From assembly GCF_030929605.1 (NCBI RefSeq), contig NZ_JAVFVS010000002.1:124001-188000 (forward strand): a DNA stretch of 64,000 bases, given 5' to 3'. Position numbers and translations under genes: made by a program. Source of the stretch: Flavobacterium sp. LHD-80. GTDB taxonomy: Bacteria; Bacteroidota; Bacteroidia; Flavobacteriales; Flavobacteriaceae. Below, piece after piece: positions 43,087 to 53,425 of the stretch (positions within the stretch are counted from its first letter, which is position 1; each line of letters starts with the position of its first letter). The notes below the pieces were generated by a model. The model did not search any database and had not been told where the DNA came from. It was given only the letters and a program-made list of their open reading frames with translations.

Positions 43087-46000
43087 CTACTTATTCATCG
43101 CAATATAATCCGAAGGCGACATTGAAAAATGTTTCTGAAAATTTCTTCCAAAACTTGTCTGTGATTTATAACCTACCATTTCGGCGATTTCATACATTTT
43201 GTAATTCTCATTTAAAAGCAACTCTGCAGCACGTTTTAAGCGAACAATATTAATCAACTCATTCGGACTCAAATTCGATAAGTCTTTGATTTTTCGGTAC
43301 AAAGTCGAACGGCTCATGTTCATGATTTCGGCCAAAGATTCTACACTTAAATCGGGATCTGTGATGTTTTTTAGGATTTCATCATCCAGTTTTTTAAGAA
43401 ATTTTTCGTCTGTTTTGTTGTGTGCAATGCTCTTGATATGTGAAAGCGGAGAACTCGCATAATAATTCATAATCTGCTTTCTATTTTCGATTAAATTATT
43501 GGCTTGAACTTTCAAATAATCCATCGAAAAAGGTTTTGCCACATAAGCATCTGCACCAACTTCCAGACCGTCGATTTGTGATTTCAACGAATTTTTGGCT
43601 GTCAATAAAATGACCGGAATATGACTCGTTTCAAGATTTGTTTTAATCTCTTTACACATCGTAATTCCGTCCATAATTGGCATCGAAACGTCGCTTATTA
43701 CAAGCTGAATGTTTTGATTATGAATTATTTTTAATGCTTTTTCTCCATCTTCTGCTTTTAAAACGGTATAAGTCGAAGCCAATTCTGAAGTGATGAAATT
43801 TAAAAGATCCAGATTATCTTCAACAATTAAAATTTGAGGTTTTTCTAGTTTTGTTTCCAGTTCTGTTTTCTCGAATTCAGTTTCATTCGTTTCTTTTTCA
43901 GTATCGGTATAAAGCATAAATTCTTCTTCTTGATGCAATGGCACAACAAGTTCGAAAATGTTTAATTTAGGATCAGCAATCAATTGCAGGTTTCCGTTAT
44001 GAAGCTGTGCAAGCGAATGCGCCAACGAAAGTCCAATTCCAGTTCCCGAAGTAGTATCCATATTATCAACTCTAAAAAACGGCTCAAAAATCTTGTCTTT
44101 CAGCTGAAACGGAATCAAATTCCCATCATTTTTGACAATTAACGTCAACTTTTTGTCATCTCTAAAAAGTGTAATCGAAACCTTGTCTTTTGAATATTTG
44201 ATCGCATTACTGATTAAGTTGCTTAATATTTTCTTGAAAGCTTCTTTGTCAACAAATGCAAAAATGTCTTTTTCGCCTAATTCCAAATCAAAATCAATTC
44301 CCTGTTCTTCAATTAATGGCGTAAATCGTAAATGCAGATTTCTAATTATAGACGAAATATTGGCTTCTACGAAAGTGAGTTTCAATCCGCCAATTTCAGA
44401 TTTTCTAAAATCGAGCAATTCGTTTACCAATTTTAATAAACGCGACGTATTTTTCTTCATTATAGAAAGATTCTGAGGAACTTCCGGCGATTGGTATTCC
44501 ATGATCAGCAATTTTTCCAAAGGCCCTTTAATAAGCGTTAAAGGCGTTCTGATTTCGTGTGCAACATTGGTGAAAAAATCAATTTTAGCCTGATAGATTT
44601 CTTTTTCTTTTTCGTCGTTCAGATGTTTTATTTTGCGGTTATTCTTAATCTGCGTAAGATTTTGCGAATAACGAATGATGTAGTAAAACGAACCGCAAAT
44701 CAAAAGAAAATAGAAAAAATACGCATAAGAACTTGCCCAAAACGGAGGCAAAATCCTGATTTTTAGTTCTACTTCTTTGCTCCAAACACCAAAACTATTC
44801 AGCGACTTAACTTTAAAAACATAATCGCCAGGCGCCAGTTCTGTAAAGAAAACTTTGTTGTTTCGTTCCAAATAAACCCAGTCATTATTGACATTTTCCA
44901 GTTTATACCAATATTCGGTAAGTTCTGGAGCTGTGTAATTTAAAGAAGCAAATTCCAAATTAAATGACGATTGATCGTTGTTTAATTCCAATTCATCCAA
45001 ATGCGAAATTGATTGTTTTATAGGCGAATCATTTTCATTGGCATCAATATCTTTATTATTGATTTGCAGATTGGTTATAAAAGTAGAAGGCGTGTATTTG
45101 TTTTTGGTAAAATTTTTCGGATTGAAGCTGATCATTCCGTTTAAATTTCCAAAATACATATCGCCATTTGTATCCATAAAAGCCGACGCATAATTAAACT
45201 GATCGCTCAATAATCCGTTTGCTGTGGTGTAAATTTTAATGCTTTTATGATCAGGACTAAATTTCACCAAACCTTTTGACGTCGTAAGCCATAGATTTTT
45301 GTTTTTATCTTCTAAAATCGAATATACAACATTGCTTGGAAGGCCATCTTTTGTGCTGAATTTCTCGAAAGTTCTGCTTTTTTTATCAAATAAATTCAGT
45401 CCATTTTCAGTTGCAAACCATAGATTTTTTGAACTGTCTTCAAAAATATAGTTGATAGAATTATTACTGATTCCGTTTGGATTTTTATAATCATAAGTGA
45501 AAACCTCCTTTTTTCGAGTTTTCGGATTGTAATAAAACAAACCGTCTCGATAACTTCCTGCCCAGCAATTTCCATCTCGATCTTCTTTATAAGTGGTATA
45601 ATGTGTGGTTTCGGGAAATGTTTTCAAAATATCAAAACTGTCATTTTCCTCGTCATAACGGTACAATCCCATTGTGGTAATCACAATCAGTTCATTCTTT
45701 TTGGTTTCATAAAAAGAAAAAATAAAATTACTGTGCAATCCAGAAGCGGGATTATTGGCGCTGTAATGTTTTATAACAGTGCCCGAATTTCGATCTAAAA
45801 CATCCAAGCCATGCTCAAAAGTTCCTACCCAAATTTTATCTTTTCTAGGCATTAAAGCGTGAATATTATAGTAGGAAACGGGATAAGAAGTAAATTGCTG
45901 CGTTTTAGGATTAAAACGATTTACTCCAGCATCTTCAGTTCCAATCCACAAATCGCCATAATCATCTTTGTGAATTTCTCTTACGGCGCTTCCGCTAATA

Positions 46001-47016
46001 GAATTTTGGTTTTTCTGAGGGAAATACTTTTTAAACTGCGTGTATTGTTTTTGATGGTAATTAATTCCTCCAAAATAAGTTCCAATCCAAACTCCGTTTT
46101 CCTTATCAATAGAAATAGAGTAGGCGGCATTGTCTGAAATCGCATACGGATCGTTATAATTCTTCTTTAGATTGATGCTTGTTTTTGTTTTCAGATTGTA
46201 AACATAAACGCCAGATTCACTGGCAATCCAGATTTCGTTATTTCCACGTTTTCTAAATTGACGTACAAAAACAGGTTCTTTTCCTGAAAATTGCAAAACC
46301 GATGTCGTTTTGTCTTTAATATTATAAACCAAAACGCCATGATCCTGCGTGCCAATCAAGATGTTGTTTTTATTTAAAGCGTAAACAACTGTAATTCTAA
46401 AATTGGCTTTATTTGCCGGCGGATTTAGATTCATGCTTTCAAACGAAAGGCTTTCTTCAGAATAATGATATAATTTATTTAGAGAAGATGCCCAGATTTC
46501 GCCGTTTTCATCACGCGAAATTGAAGTTGTAATAAAATATTTGTTCGGATTAAAAGTTTTAGTTTCTTTTTTGCTCGGCGAATATTTATAGAGGATATTT
46601 CCAGAAACAAACCAAATATTACCTCTTTTATCATGATTAATGTCGTTGATTCTGTCGTTTATTGCTTCATTCAAAACCGTAAACTTATCTGTTTTTTTAT
46701 TGTATTGATACAAACCTTTATCAGTTCCTACCCAAATAATTCCATTGAAAGCATGAATCGACTGTATATAGTTGCTTCCAAGGCTGTTGATTGGATCAGA
46801 TTGGCTTCTGTAAGTTTTAAAACGATAACCGTCAAATCTATTTAAACCATCTTTTGTTCCAAACCACATAAAACCATCTTCATCTTGAGTTGAAGTGATA
46901 ACCGTGTTGTTAGAAAGTCCTTCTTCAACCTGAAAATGTTTAAAATAATATTCCTGAGCGTGAATAAAATTTATAGAAAAAAGAAATAAAAATGTAAAAA
47001 GAAAGAATTTACGCAT
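43087..47016 (-). CDS. Hybrid two-component system regulator (HTCS) of the polysaccharide locus
   Basis: A 1309-residue single-protein sensor and regulator. Order: signal peptide (FFLFTFLFLFSINFIHA); two beta-propeller domains built of repeated WFGT/WVGT/WIGT..DGL blades (about 25-670); Y_Y_Y domain (to about 755); transmembrane helix (about 770-790). Then HisKA with H820 in VAHEIRTPL, HATPase (TGTGIGLSLAHSL), receiver with D1109 in ISDVSMP, and an AraC-type HTH at the C-terminus (VESLAEIMNMSRSTLYRKI, about 1210-1309). It senses an oligosaccharide in the periplasm and activates the divergent SusC operon. Confidence 0.95.
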   Translation of the reverse strand: MRKFFLFTFLFLFSINFIHAQEYYFKHFQVEEGLSNNTVITSTQDEDGFMWFGTKDGLNRFDGYRFKTYRSQSDPINSLGSNYIQSIHAFNGIIWVGTDKGLYQYNKKTDKFTVLNEAINDRINDINHDKRGNIWFVSGNILYKYSPSKKETKTFNPNKYFITTSISRDENGEIWASSLNKLYHYSEESLSFESMNLNPPANKANFRITVVYALNKNNILIGTQDHGVLVYNIKDKTTSVLQFSGKEPVFVRQFRKRGNNEIWIASESGVYVYNLKTKTSINLKKNYNDPYAISDNAAYSISIDKENGVWIGTYFGGINYHQKQYTQFKKYFPQKNQNSISGSAVREIHKDDYGDLWIGTEDAGVNRFNPKTQQFTSYPVSYYNIHALMPRKDKIWVGTFEHGLDVLDRNSGTVIKHYSANNPASGLHSNFIFSFYETKKNELIVITTMGLYRYDEENDSFDILKTFPETTHYTTYKEDRDGNCWAGSYRDGLFYYNPKTRKKEVFTYDYKNPNGISNNSINYIFEDSSKNLWFATENGLNLFDKKSRTFEKFSTKDGLPSNVVYSILEDKNKNLWLTTSKGLVKFSPDHKSIKIYTTANGLLSDQFNYASAFMDTNGDMYFGNLNGMISFNPKNFTKNKYTPSTFITNLQINNKDIDANENDSPIKQSISHLDELELNNDQSSFNLEFASLNYTAPELTEYWYKLENVNNDWVYLERNNKVFFTELAPGDYVFKVKSLNSFGVWSKEVELKIRILPPFWASSYAYFFYFLLICGSFYYIIRYSQNLTQIKNNRKIKHLNDEKEKEIYQAKIDFFTNVAHEIRTPLTLIKGPLEKLLIMEYQSPEVPQNLSIMKKNTSRLLKLVNELLDFRKSEIGGLKLTFVEANISSIIRNLHLRFTPLIEEQGIDFDLELGEKDIFAFVDKEAFKKILSNLISNAIKYSKDKVSITLFRDDKKLTLIVKNDGNLIPFQLKDKIFEPFFRVDNMDTTSGTGIGLSLAHSLAQLHNGNLQLIADPKLNIFELVVPLHQEEEFMLYTDTEKETNETEFEKTELETKLEKPQILIVEDNLDLLNFITSELASTYTVLKAEDGEKALKIIHNQNIQLVISDVSMPIMDGITMCKEIKTNLETSHIPVILLTAKNSLKSQIDGLEVGADAYVAKPFSMDYLKVQANNLIENRKQIMNYYASSPLSHIKSIAHNKTDEKFLKKLDDEILKNITDPDLSVESLAEIMNMSRSTLYRKIKDLSNLSPNELINIVRLKRAAELLLNENYKMYEIAEMVGYKSQTSFGRNFQKHFSMSPSDYIAMNK

Positions 47017-47406
47017 TGCTGTGTTTTTTTATAAAAAAATAAATTTCTTCAAATCGTCTCAATATTCTACCAAATGTTGCAAGCCTATGTTTTAATGATC
47101 ATTTTTATACAATTTGAATCATTTGAGAGAGATATTGACACAAATGAAGCATTTTATTTTGAATTAAAATCATCTACTTTGAATTTTCAAATAAACGTTA
47201 TTGATAATTTTTAGGCTGAAAAAATATAGTATCAGTAAAATTTTATTTGAAAAAAAATATCATATTCAATTTTGAAACCAAATGAACACATTATTATCAA
47301 TGAGTAAAGACAAAAGCTGTTTTGCTCGAATCAGAGATGATTAGAAAATTAACTTATTTATTGTAAAACCAACCAAGAAATGAAAACTATCTAAAATGAA
47401 AAATCA
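47017..47406. promoter_or_regulatory. 390-base divergent control region of the polysaccharide locus
   Basis: Non-coding, strongly AT-rich gap between the HTCS gene (-) and susC (+). It must hold both promoters and the HTCS binding site. I find no exact TAnnTTTG box at a sensible spacing for either gene. Near matches such as tactttgaa at about 47171 exist. There is no large palindromic repeat, in contrast to most gaps in this window. Confidence 0.5.
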
Positions 47407-50400
47407 ATGAAAACAAAGTTCACTCAAATTTTAAAGCAGAGATATTACCTCTTGTTTTTCTTTAGTTTATTATTACAGCAAACGTATGCGCAGCAGCAAA
47501 TCACTATTAGTGGTAAAGTTTTGGCTGCTACGGGAGAACCAGTCCCGTTTGCAAACGTTTTAATTAAAGGCACAGCAAATGGAGCTGTTACCGATTTTGA
47601 CGGAACATATAAAATTAGTGCAAGCGGCAATCAGACATTAATTTTTAGTTCCCAAGGTTATAAAACGACAGAAGTAGCGATCAACAATAGAACTTCTATC
47701 GATGTAAAGCTGGAAGAAGATGCCATGAAACTCGATGAGATAGTTGTTGTGGGTTATGGCTCACAACAGAAAAAAGATCTTACGGGAGCAGTTTCTTTAG
47801 TAAAGCCAGACGAAATTCAGAAAAGACAAATTACAACAGTTGCAGACGGACTTCAAGGTTTAGTTACCGGAGTAAAAGTTCGCGGTGGCGGTCGTCCTGG
47901 GCAAGAAGCTAGTGTTGAGATTCGTGGTTTGAAGAATCTTCAAAATACAAATCCGCTTTATGTTATCGACGGTTTAGTAACATCTGCAAATAGAGATTTT
48001 AATCCAAATGATATTGAAAGCATTCAGGTTTTAAAAGATGCATCGGCGGCGGCAATCTACGGCTCAAGAGCGGCAAATGGTGTAATCATTATTACTACTA
48101 AAAAAGGAAAAAAAGGACCACTTCAAGTCGAAGTTTCTGCAAAAACGAGTTTCCAAGTTATGCCACGTTATGATTTAATGGGAACTGAAGAGTTTGCAAA
48201 ATACAATAACATGGCGTATGATAATGCTGGATTTACAAGACAAAATCTAAACATGGCTGTAGATACAGACTGGCAGGATGCTGTTTTCAAAACGGGAATG
48301 ATGCAGGATTATAATGCAAGTTTTTCTGGAGGAAATGAAAATTCAACATTCTTTATGTCTGGAAATTATTTTGGAAACGAAGGAACTGTAGTTGGAACTG
48401 ATTTCGACAGAATCTCATTCCGTGTCAATTCAAGCGGAACAAAAGGAATTTTCAGCATCGGAGAAAACTTAGCGATCAGTAATTCAAAAACAGATGAAAT
48501 GTCTGGAAACCCAATTATTGATGTGTACAGAATGACGCCTACAATTCCTTTGTATGATCCTGCAAATCCAGGTGGTTACGGCTACGGAAAACAAGGTGTT
48601 GCAGATACTTTTGGAACAAACCCTTTAGCGATAGCTGATTTTGCAAATACGATGAATGAGAATTTCAGAATTAGAGGAAATATTTGGTCTGAATTAAAAT
48701 TTGCTCCTTGGTTGAAATACCGTTTCAATTTTGGATATGAAACTAGTTTCGACTCTTATAAATTCATGAGAAAAGTTGGAAACTGGTCTTTAAATCAGCC
48801 AATTGATCAATCGTATACCGATCAAAACAAAGGAAGATCAGAAACGTTGCTGTTTGAAAATACATTGACTTTCAAAAAAGCATTCGGCAAACATGATATT
48901 ACATTTTTAGTAGGACAGACGTACCAAAAAGACAACTACAACCAAATTTATGGAACAAAGAGAAATCTTCCAATGAATTCTGGAACAGGTCAATATTATG
49001 AAGTTCTTAATCAAGGAGATTCGCCAGTTGTTGGTGGTTTCATTAATGAAGCGGCTTTGGCTTCTTATTTAGGAAGATTAGAATACAATTATGACAATCG
49101 TTATTTATTCAATGCGGTTTTAAGACGCGACGGATCTTCAAAATTCAGCGATGCAAACAAATGGGGTAATTTCCCTTCACTTTCAGCAGGATGGAGAGTA
49201 AGCAACGAGTCTTTCTTTAAATCAGAATTTATTAAAGATTTAAAAGTAAGAGCAAGTTACGGAGAATTAGGTTCTGGAAATATTGGAAATTACGAATACA
49301 AAAGCTTCGTAAACAATTTTGGACAGATTGTAATGGGTAACGAACAAAAATTATATCCATCTGCAACGCAAGTAAAATTGTCAAACTCAGAATTGCGTTG
49401 GGAAAAATTAAAACAAACGAACTTTGGTTTAGATCTTGGCGTTTTAAATAATGATTTGCGTCTTACAGCCGATTATTTTATTGCTCGCACAGAGGATGTA
49501 TTATTCGGGTTCCCAATTTTATTGACAACAGGAAATGATGGAGGAAACCCAATTTCTAACGCTGCAACTGTTGAAAATAAAGGTTTTGAATTAGAATTGG
49601 CTTACAGTAAAAAAATCAATGAATTCTCGTTTAATGCTTCGGTGAATTTCACGAAAGTAAATAACAAACTGGTTTCATTGGGTAACGGACAAAACGAAAA
49701 CTTTTCTGGAAATACAGTTACAAGAGCAGGAATGCCAGTAGGAATGTGGTATGTTTTAGAAACAGACGGTTTGTTCCAAAATCAAGACGAAATTAATAAC
49801 TACAAAACGGCAGACGGAAAAGTAATTATGCCTGGCGCAGTTCCTGGAGATATTCGTTTTAAAGATAATAACGGAGACGGACAAATTACGAATGAAGACA
49901 AAGCTGTTGTTGGAAGCCCTTGGCCAGAATTTGAAATGGGATTCAATGCAGGAGCCGATTACAAAGGTTTTGATTTTTCTATGAACTGGATTGCTTCACA
50001 CGGAGCAACTGTTTATGACGGATTTAGAAGTGTTGTAGATCGTTTTGATGACAATAGTAACTACCGAAAAGGAATTCAGCCTTGGACACCAGAAAACCCA
50101 AACACTGATTTTCCTAGAATTACAAAAGGTTCAACTTTAAACTCGCGTGGTGACAGTGACCGTTTCTTAGAAAGTGGTGATTTCATCAGATTGAAATATA
50201 TTGGATTTGGCTATAATTTGCCAAGCACTGTTTTGAAAAACTCTGGTATTACAAGAGCAAGATTAACGATTTCGGCACAAAACATTATCACTATTACAAA
50301 ATACAAAGGATTGGATCCTGAGTTTACAAACGGTAATATTTTTGAAAGAGGTGTTGACAACGGTGCTTTCCCAAATCTTAAGACATATTCTTTTGGTGTA

Positions 50401-50415
50401 GAGTTTAGCTTTTAA
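47407..50415 (+). CDS. SusC/RagA TonB-dependent outer-membrane transporter (polysaccharide locus)
   Basis: A 1002-residue transporter. Signal peptide (LLFFFSLLLQQTYA, then QQ), carboxypeptidase-like domain (ITISGKVLAATGEPVPFANV), linker with the conserved LDEIVVVGYGSQQKKDLTGA, plug with VLKDASAAAIYGSRAANGVI, then the barrel ending TYSFGVEFSF. There is no STN domain, which fits control by the HTCS rather than by sigma/anti-sigma. It imports oligosaccharides bound by the SusD partner 18 bases downstream. Confidence 0.95.
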   Translation: MKTKFTQILKQRYYLLFFFSLLLQQTYAQQQITISGKVLAATGEPVPFANVLIKGTANGAVTDFDGTYKISASGNQTLIFSSQGYKTTEVAINNRTSIDVKLEEDAMKLDEIVVVGYGSQQKKDLTGAVSLVKPDEIQKRQITTVADGLQGLVTGVKVRGGGRPGQEASVEIRGLKNLQNTNPLYVIDGLVTSANRDFNPNDIESIQVLKDASAAAIYGSRAANGVIIITTKKGKKGPLQVEVSAKTSFQVMPRYDLMGTEEFAKYNNMAYDNAGFTRQNLNMAVDTDWQDAVFKTGMMQDYNASFSGGNENSTFFMSGNYFGNEGTVVGTDFDRISFRVNSSGTKGIFSIGENLAISNSKTDEMSGNPIIDVYRMTPTIPLYDPANPGGYGYGKQGVADTFGTNPLAIADFANTMNENFRIRGNIWSELKFAPWLKYRFNFGYETSFDSYKFMRKVGNWSLNQPIDQSYTDQNKGRSETLLFENTLTFKKAFGKHDITFLVGQTYQKDNYNQIYGTKRNLPMNSGTGQYYEVLNQGDSPVVGGFINEAALASYLGRLEYNYDNRYLFNAVLRRDGSSKFSDANKWGNFPSLSAGWRVSNESFFKSEFIKDLKVRASYGELGSGNIGNYEYKSFVNNFGQIVMGNEQKLYPSATQVKLSNSELRWEKLKQTNFGLDLGVLNNDLRLTADYFIARTEDVLFGFPILLTTGNDGGNPISNAATVENKGFELELAYSKKINEFSFNASVNFTKVNNKLVSLGNGQNENFSGNTVTRAGMPVGMWYVLETDGLFQNQDEINNYKTADGKVIMPGAVPGDIRFKDNNGDGQITNEDKAVVGSPWPEFEMGFNAGADYKGFDFSMNWIASHGATVYDGFRSVVDRFDDNSNYRKGIQPWTPENPNTDFPRITKGSTLNSRGDSDRFLESGDFIRLKYIGFGYNLPSTVLKNSGITRARLTISAQNIITITKYKGLDPEFTNGNIFERGVDNGAFPNLKTYSFGVEFSF

Positions 50416-50433
50416 TTTTAAAAAAATAGCATA

Positions 50434-51957
50434 ATGAAAAAATCAATAATAATAGCCGTAGCTTTTCTAGGTCTCATTTTTGCTTCATGCGAAAAAGAAC
50501 TTGACCTAAATAGCCCAAATGATATTACAGTAGATCAATATTGGAAAACTGAAAGTGACGCACAAGCCGGAGTAAATTCTATTTATGCCATGTTTTATAA
50601 AGATGGTTTGTGGGCAAGATGGATTTATTTCCGTTTAGATTTAACTTCTGATGAAGGATATAGCGTGAGCCCGTGGACAGAATTGGCAGATTGGACGAGA
50701 TTCAATTACATCAATTATAATTTCTGGGAAGGAAACGCTGTAACATGGAGAGATACTTACAAAGCAATTTTCAGATGTAACCAAGTTTTGGCAAATGTTC
50801 CAAATATTACTTTCCAAAATGAAGATGCAAAAAAGAGAATTATAGCGCAAGCTAAGTTTTTAAGAGCGTTGCATTACTATTATGCAACAGTAATTTGGGA
50901 AGATATTCCGTTGGTTTTAGATCCATCTACACCAGCAGATTTGCCAAAACAAGTAAAAGTAACTGAAATTTGGGCTCAAGTTGAAAAAGACTTAAATGAT
51001 GCTTACGCAGATTTACCAAGAGACTGGGTAGGTGCGGATATTGGAAGACCTGATAAAGGTGCAGCAAAAGCTTTTCTTGCAAAAGTATATATGCAGCAAC
51101 ACAAATGGGCTGAAGCAAAAACAGCTTTAGACTATTTAATTTCTGGCGCAGGAGCAAAATACAGCTTACAAGCCAACTACAGAGACAATTTTACAGATTT
51201 ACGTGAAAACAACAGCGAATCTGTTTTTGAAATCCAATTTGGTGATCAAAGAAAAGGAGGAACAGGAGAAGATCAAAATGCTGCAGTTTCTAGCAACCGT
51301 TGTCAGTTTTTTGCACCAAGAGGAATTGGATGGTCTGACGGACAAGCACGTTTCTGGTTAGTAAATGCTTTCAAAGAAGAAAAAAATAAAGATGGAAATC
51401 TTGATATCCGTTTAAGATGGACTTTGTATTATCCTCAATTGTTAGCTGATTTTGGAGACAAAACATACAACAGAAACTGGGAATGGAACAACAACGAAGC
51501 TTGGTTCAGAAAAGGAAGTCGTGATTATTACAGAGATAATGAAGATTACTATTCTCAAGTAAACTACAGATTAGTTCGTTATGGTGATATTTTGTTGCGT
51601 TATGCCGAAGTTTTGAACGAATTAGGAAACACTGCTCAGGCGTATCAATATGTTGACATGGTAAGAGCGCGTGCTAATATGAACACTTTAGCGGTTGCAC
51701 ATCCTGAAATTGGAAACAATCATGATTTGTTCTTGGAAAGATTAAAAATGGAAAGAGTTTTAGAATTAGCAGGAGAAAGTGTTCGCTGGGAAGATCTAAA
51801 ACGTTGGGGAGATTTGAATACGCAAGCTTCTGTTGATAAAATCGCGCTTCGTGATTCAGATTTTAAAAACTTCAAAGTGGGTAAAAATCACAGAATGCCA
51901 ATTCCACAAACAGATGTAGATAATAATCCAAATCTAGAGCAAAACTCAGGATATTAA
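50434..51957 (+). CDS. RagB/SusD-family glycan-binding lipoprotein
   Basis: A 507-residue surface lipoprotein with signal MKKSIIIAVAFLGLIFASC, the Cys followed by EKELDLNSP. SusD features: FLRALHYYYATVIWEDIPLV, TPR helices (AFLAKVYMQQHKWAEAK), the C-terminal LVRYGDILLRYAEVLNELG and ERVLELAGESVRWEDLKRWG, and the PIPQTDVDNNPNLEQNSGY ending. It is paired with the SusC protein. A strong hairpin follows the stop codon. Confidence 0.94.
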   Translation: MKKSIIIAVAFLGLIFASCEKELDLNSPNDITVDQYWKTESDAQAGVNSIYAMFYKDGLWARWIYFRLDLTSDEGYSVSPWTELADWTRFNYINYNFWEGNAVTWRDTYKAIFRCNQVLANVPNITFQNEDAKKRIIAQAKFLRALHYYYATVIWEDIPLVLDPSTPADLPKQVKVTEIWAQVEKDLNDAYADLPRDWVGADIGRPDKGAAKAFLAKVYMQQHKWAEAKTALDYLISGAGAKYSLQANYRDNFTDLRENNSESVFEIQFGDQRKGGTGEDQNAAVSSNRCQFFAPRGIGWSDGQARFWLVNAFKEEKNKDGNLDIRLRWTLYYPQLLADFGDKTYNRNWEWNNNEAWFRKGSRDYYRDNEDYYSQVNYRLVRYGDILLRYAEVLNELGNTAQAYQYVDMVRARANMNTLAVAHPEIGNNHDLFLERLKMERVLELAGESVRWEDLKRWGDLNTQASVDKIALRDSDFKNFKVGKNHRMPIPQTDVDNNPNLEQNSGY

Positions 51958-51972
51958 AAATTAAATTTTTTG

Positions 51973-52003
51973 AGGGAATCAGATGCTTCAAATCTGATTC
52001 CCT
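51973..52003 (+). terminator. Hairpin between susD and the downstream glycosidase genes
   Basis: 12-base perfect arms agggaatcagat and atctgattccct with a 7-base loop, followed by ttatcataaa rather than a clean U run. It may partially terminate, giving more SusCD than enzyme mRNA, or protect the upstream mRNA end. Confidence 0.55.
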
Positions 52004-52042
52004 TATCATAAAGAACAATTGTTCATAATAACAATATTGAAA

Positions 52043-53218
52043 ATGAAGAAAGTAAAATTGTGTCTGACATTAATGTTGGCAGGGCTAGTATTGCTTAGCT
52101 GCAACAATAAAAAAAGTAATTCTGAAGAAAACAAAATCGAAACCGCTTCAGCAGAAAAAAGAGAAATCTGGACAAAAGATCAGGCCAATAAATGGTACGC
52201 AGAACAACCTTGGTTTGTGGGCTCAAATTATTCTCCTAGCACAGCTATAAATCAGTTAGAGATGTGGCAGGAAGATACTTTTGACCCAAAAAGAATTGAT
52301 CAGGAATTGGGCTGGGCAGAAGGTCTGGGAATGAATGTAATGCGTGTGTATTTACACGATTTATTGCATCAGCAAGATCCAGAAGGACTTTACAAACGCA
52401 TGGATCAGTTTTTAGAAATCGCAGATAAACACCATATCAAAACGCTTTTTGTTTTGTTTGATTCTTGCTGGGATCCCTTTCCTGCTTTAGGAAAACAACG
52501 CGCTCCTAAACCGCACACACACAATTCTGGTTGGGTTCAGGCACCAGGCCAAAAAGCACTTCAAGATAAAACACAATATCCTCGTTTAGAGAAATATGTA
52601 AAAGAAACGGTTGCCAAATTCAAAGATGATAAGCGAATTTTAGGATGGGACGTTTGGAATGAACCGGATAACATGACAGGACCATCTTACGAAAAAGTAG
52701 AGATCAAAAACAAAGTTGATTTGATTTTACCGCTTTTAAAAGATGTTTTTGTTTGGGCAAGATCAAGTAATCCTTCACAGCCTTTGACTTCTGGAGTTTG
52801 GGTTGGAGATTGGAGCGACGAAGCTAGAATGCAACCCATGCACAAAATGCAGATCGAGCAATCTGATGTGGTTTCTTTCCACAATTACAACACGCCTCAA
52901 GATTTCGAAAAAGTGATCAAACAATTACAACGTTACGGGAAACCATTAATCTGTACAGAATATATGGCAAGGCCAAACGGAAGTACTTTTGAAGGATTTC
53001 TTCCGATTGCCAGAAAATACAATATTGGTATGATCAATTGGGGATTTGTGGACGGAAAAACACAAACAAAATACGCTTGGGACAGCTGGACAAAAACGTA
53101 TACTGCAGAACCAAAAGTTTGGTTTCACGAAGTATTACACACAGACGGAACGCCATACATTAAAGCTGAAACAGATTTGATCAAAAAAATGACTTCTGAA
53201 GCGAATAAAAAGAATTAG
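52043..53218 (+). CDS. Clan GH-A glycoside hydrolase (GH5-like), lipoprotein
   Basis: About 391 residues from ATG 52043 (MKKVKLCLTLMLAGLVLLSC, lipidated Cys; TTG 52019 would bury the signal). A TIM-barrel glycosidase. Early GWAEGLGMNVMRVYLHD, catalytic acid/base E207 in WDVWNEPD, nucleophile E306 in ICTEYMARP, and Trp-rich end MINWGFVDG. The paired Glu residues on strands 4 and 7 mark clan GH-A. The subfamily is uncertain (annotated relatives are called cellulase or xylanase-like). It is third in the polysaccharide operon. Confidence 0.82.
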   Translation: MKKVKLCLTLMLAGLVLLSCNNKKSNSEENKIETASAEKREIWTKDQANKWYAEQPWFVGSNYSPSTAINQLEMWQEDTFDPKRIDQELGWAEGLGMNVMRVYLHDLLHQQDPEGLYKRMDQFLEIADKHHIKTLFVLFDSCWDPFPALGKQRAPKPHTHNSGWVQAPGQKALQDKTQYPRLEKYVKETVAKFKDDKRILGWDVWNEPDNMTGPSYEKVEIKNKVDLILPLLKDVFVWARSSNPSQPLTSGVWVGDWSDEARMQPMHKMQIEQSDVVSFHNYNTPQDFEKVIKQLQRYGKPLICTEYMARPNGSTFEGFLPIARKYNIGMINWGFVDGKTQTKYAWDSWTKTYTAEPKVWFHEVLHTDGTPYIKAETDLIKKMTSEANKKN

Positions 53219-53230
53219 ATAATTGCTTTT

Positions 53231-53405
53231 GGCCACAGATTAAACGGATTAAACGGATTTCCGCCGATTATTTTAAATTATATCAGTGAAAACCTGTTTA
53301 ATCTGTAAAATCCGTGGGAAATAAAATAAATCATTTTAATCCATTTAATCTGAGGCAAAAAAACAACCCGCGGAAACCCGTTTAATCCGTTTAATCTGTG
53401 GGCAA
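53231..53405. repeat. Family F repeat, multi-copy version ('cacagattaaacgg')
   Basis: Outer arms gccacagattaaacggatt (53232) and aatccgtttaatctgtggg (ending 53402) match over about 24 bases. Internal partial copies are cctgtttaatctgtaaaatc and ttttaatccatttaatctga. It fills the gap between two glycosidase genes. Confidence 0.75.
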
Positions 53406-53425
53406 TAAGCTAAACCTTTACAGCA

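Noticed and set aside
42975..43253. 92-residue plus-strand ORF at the 3' end of the HTCS gene
   Set aside because: Mostly antisense to the AraC domain and starting in a family E repeat remnant; no independent support.
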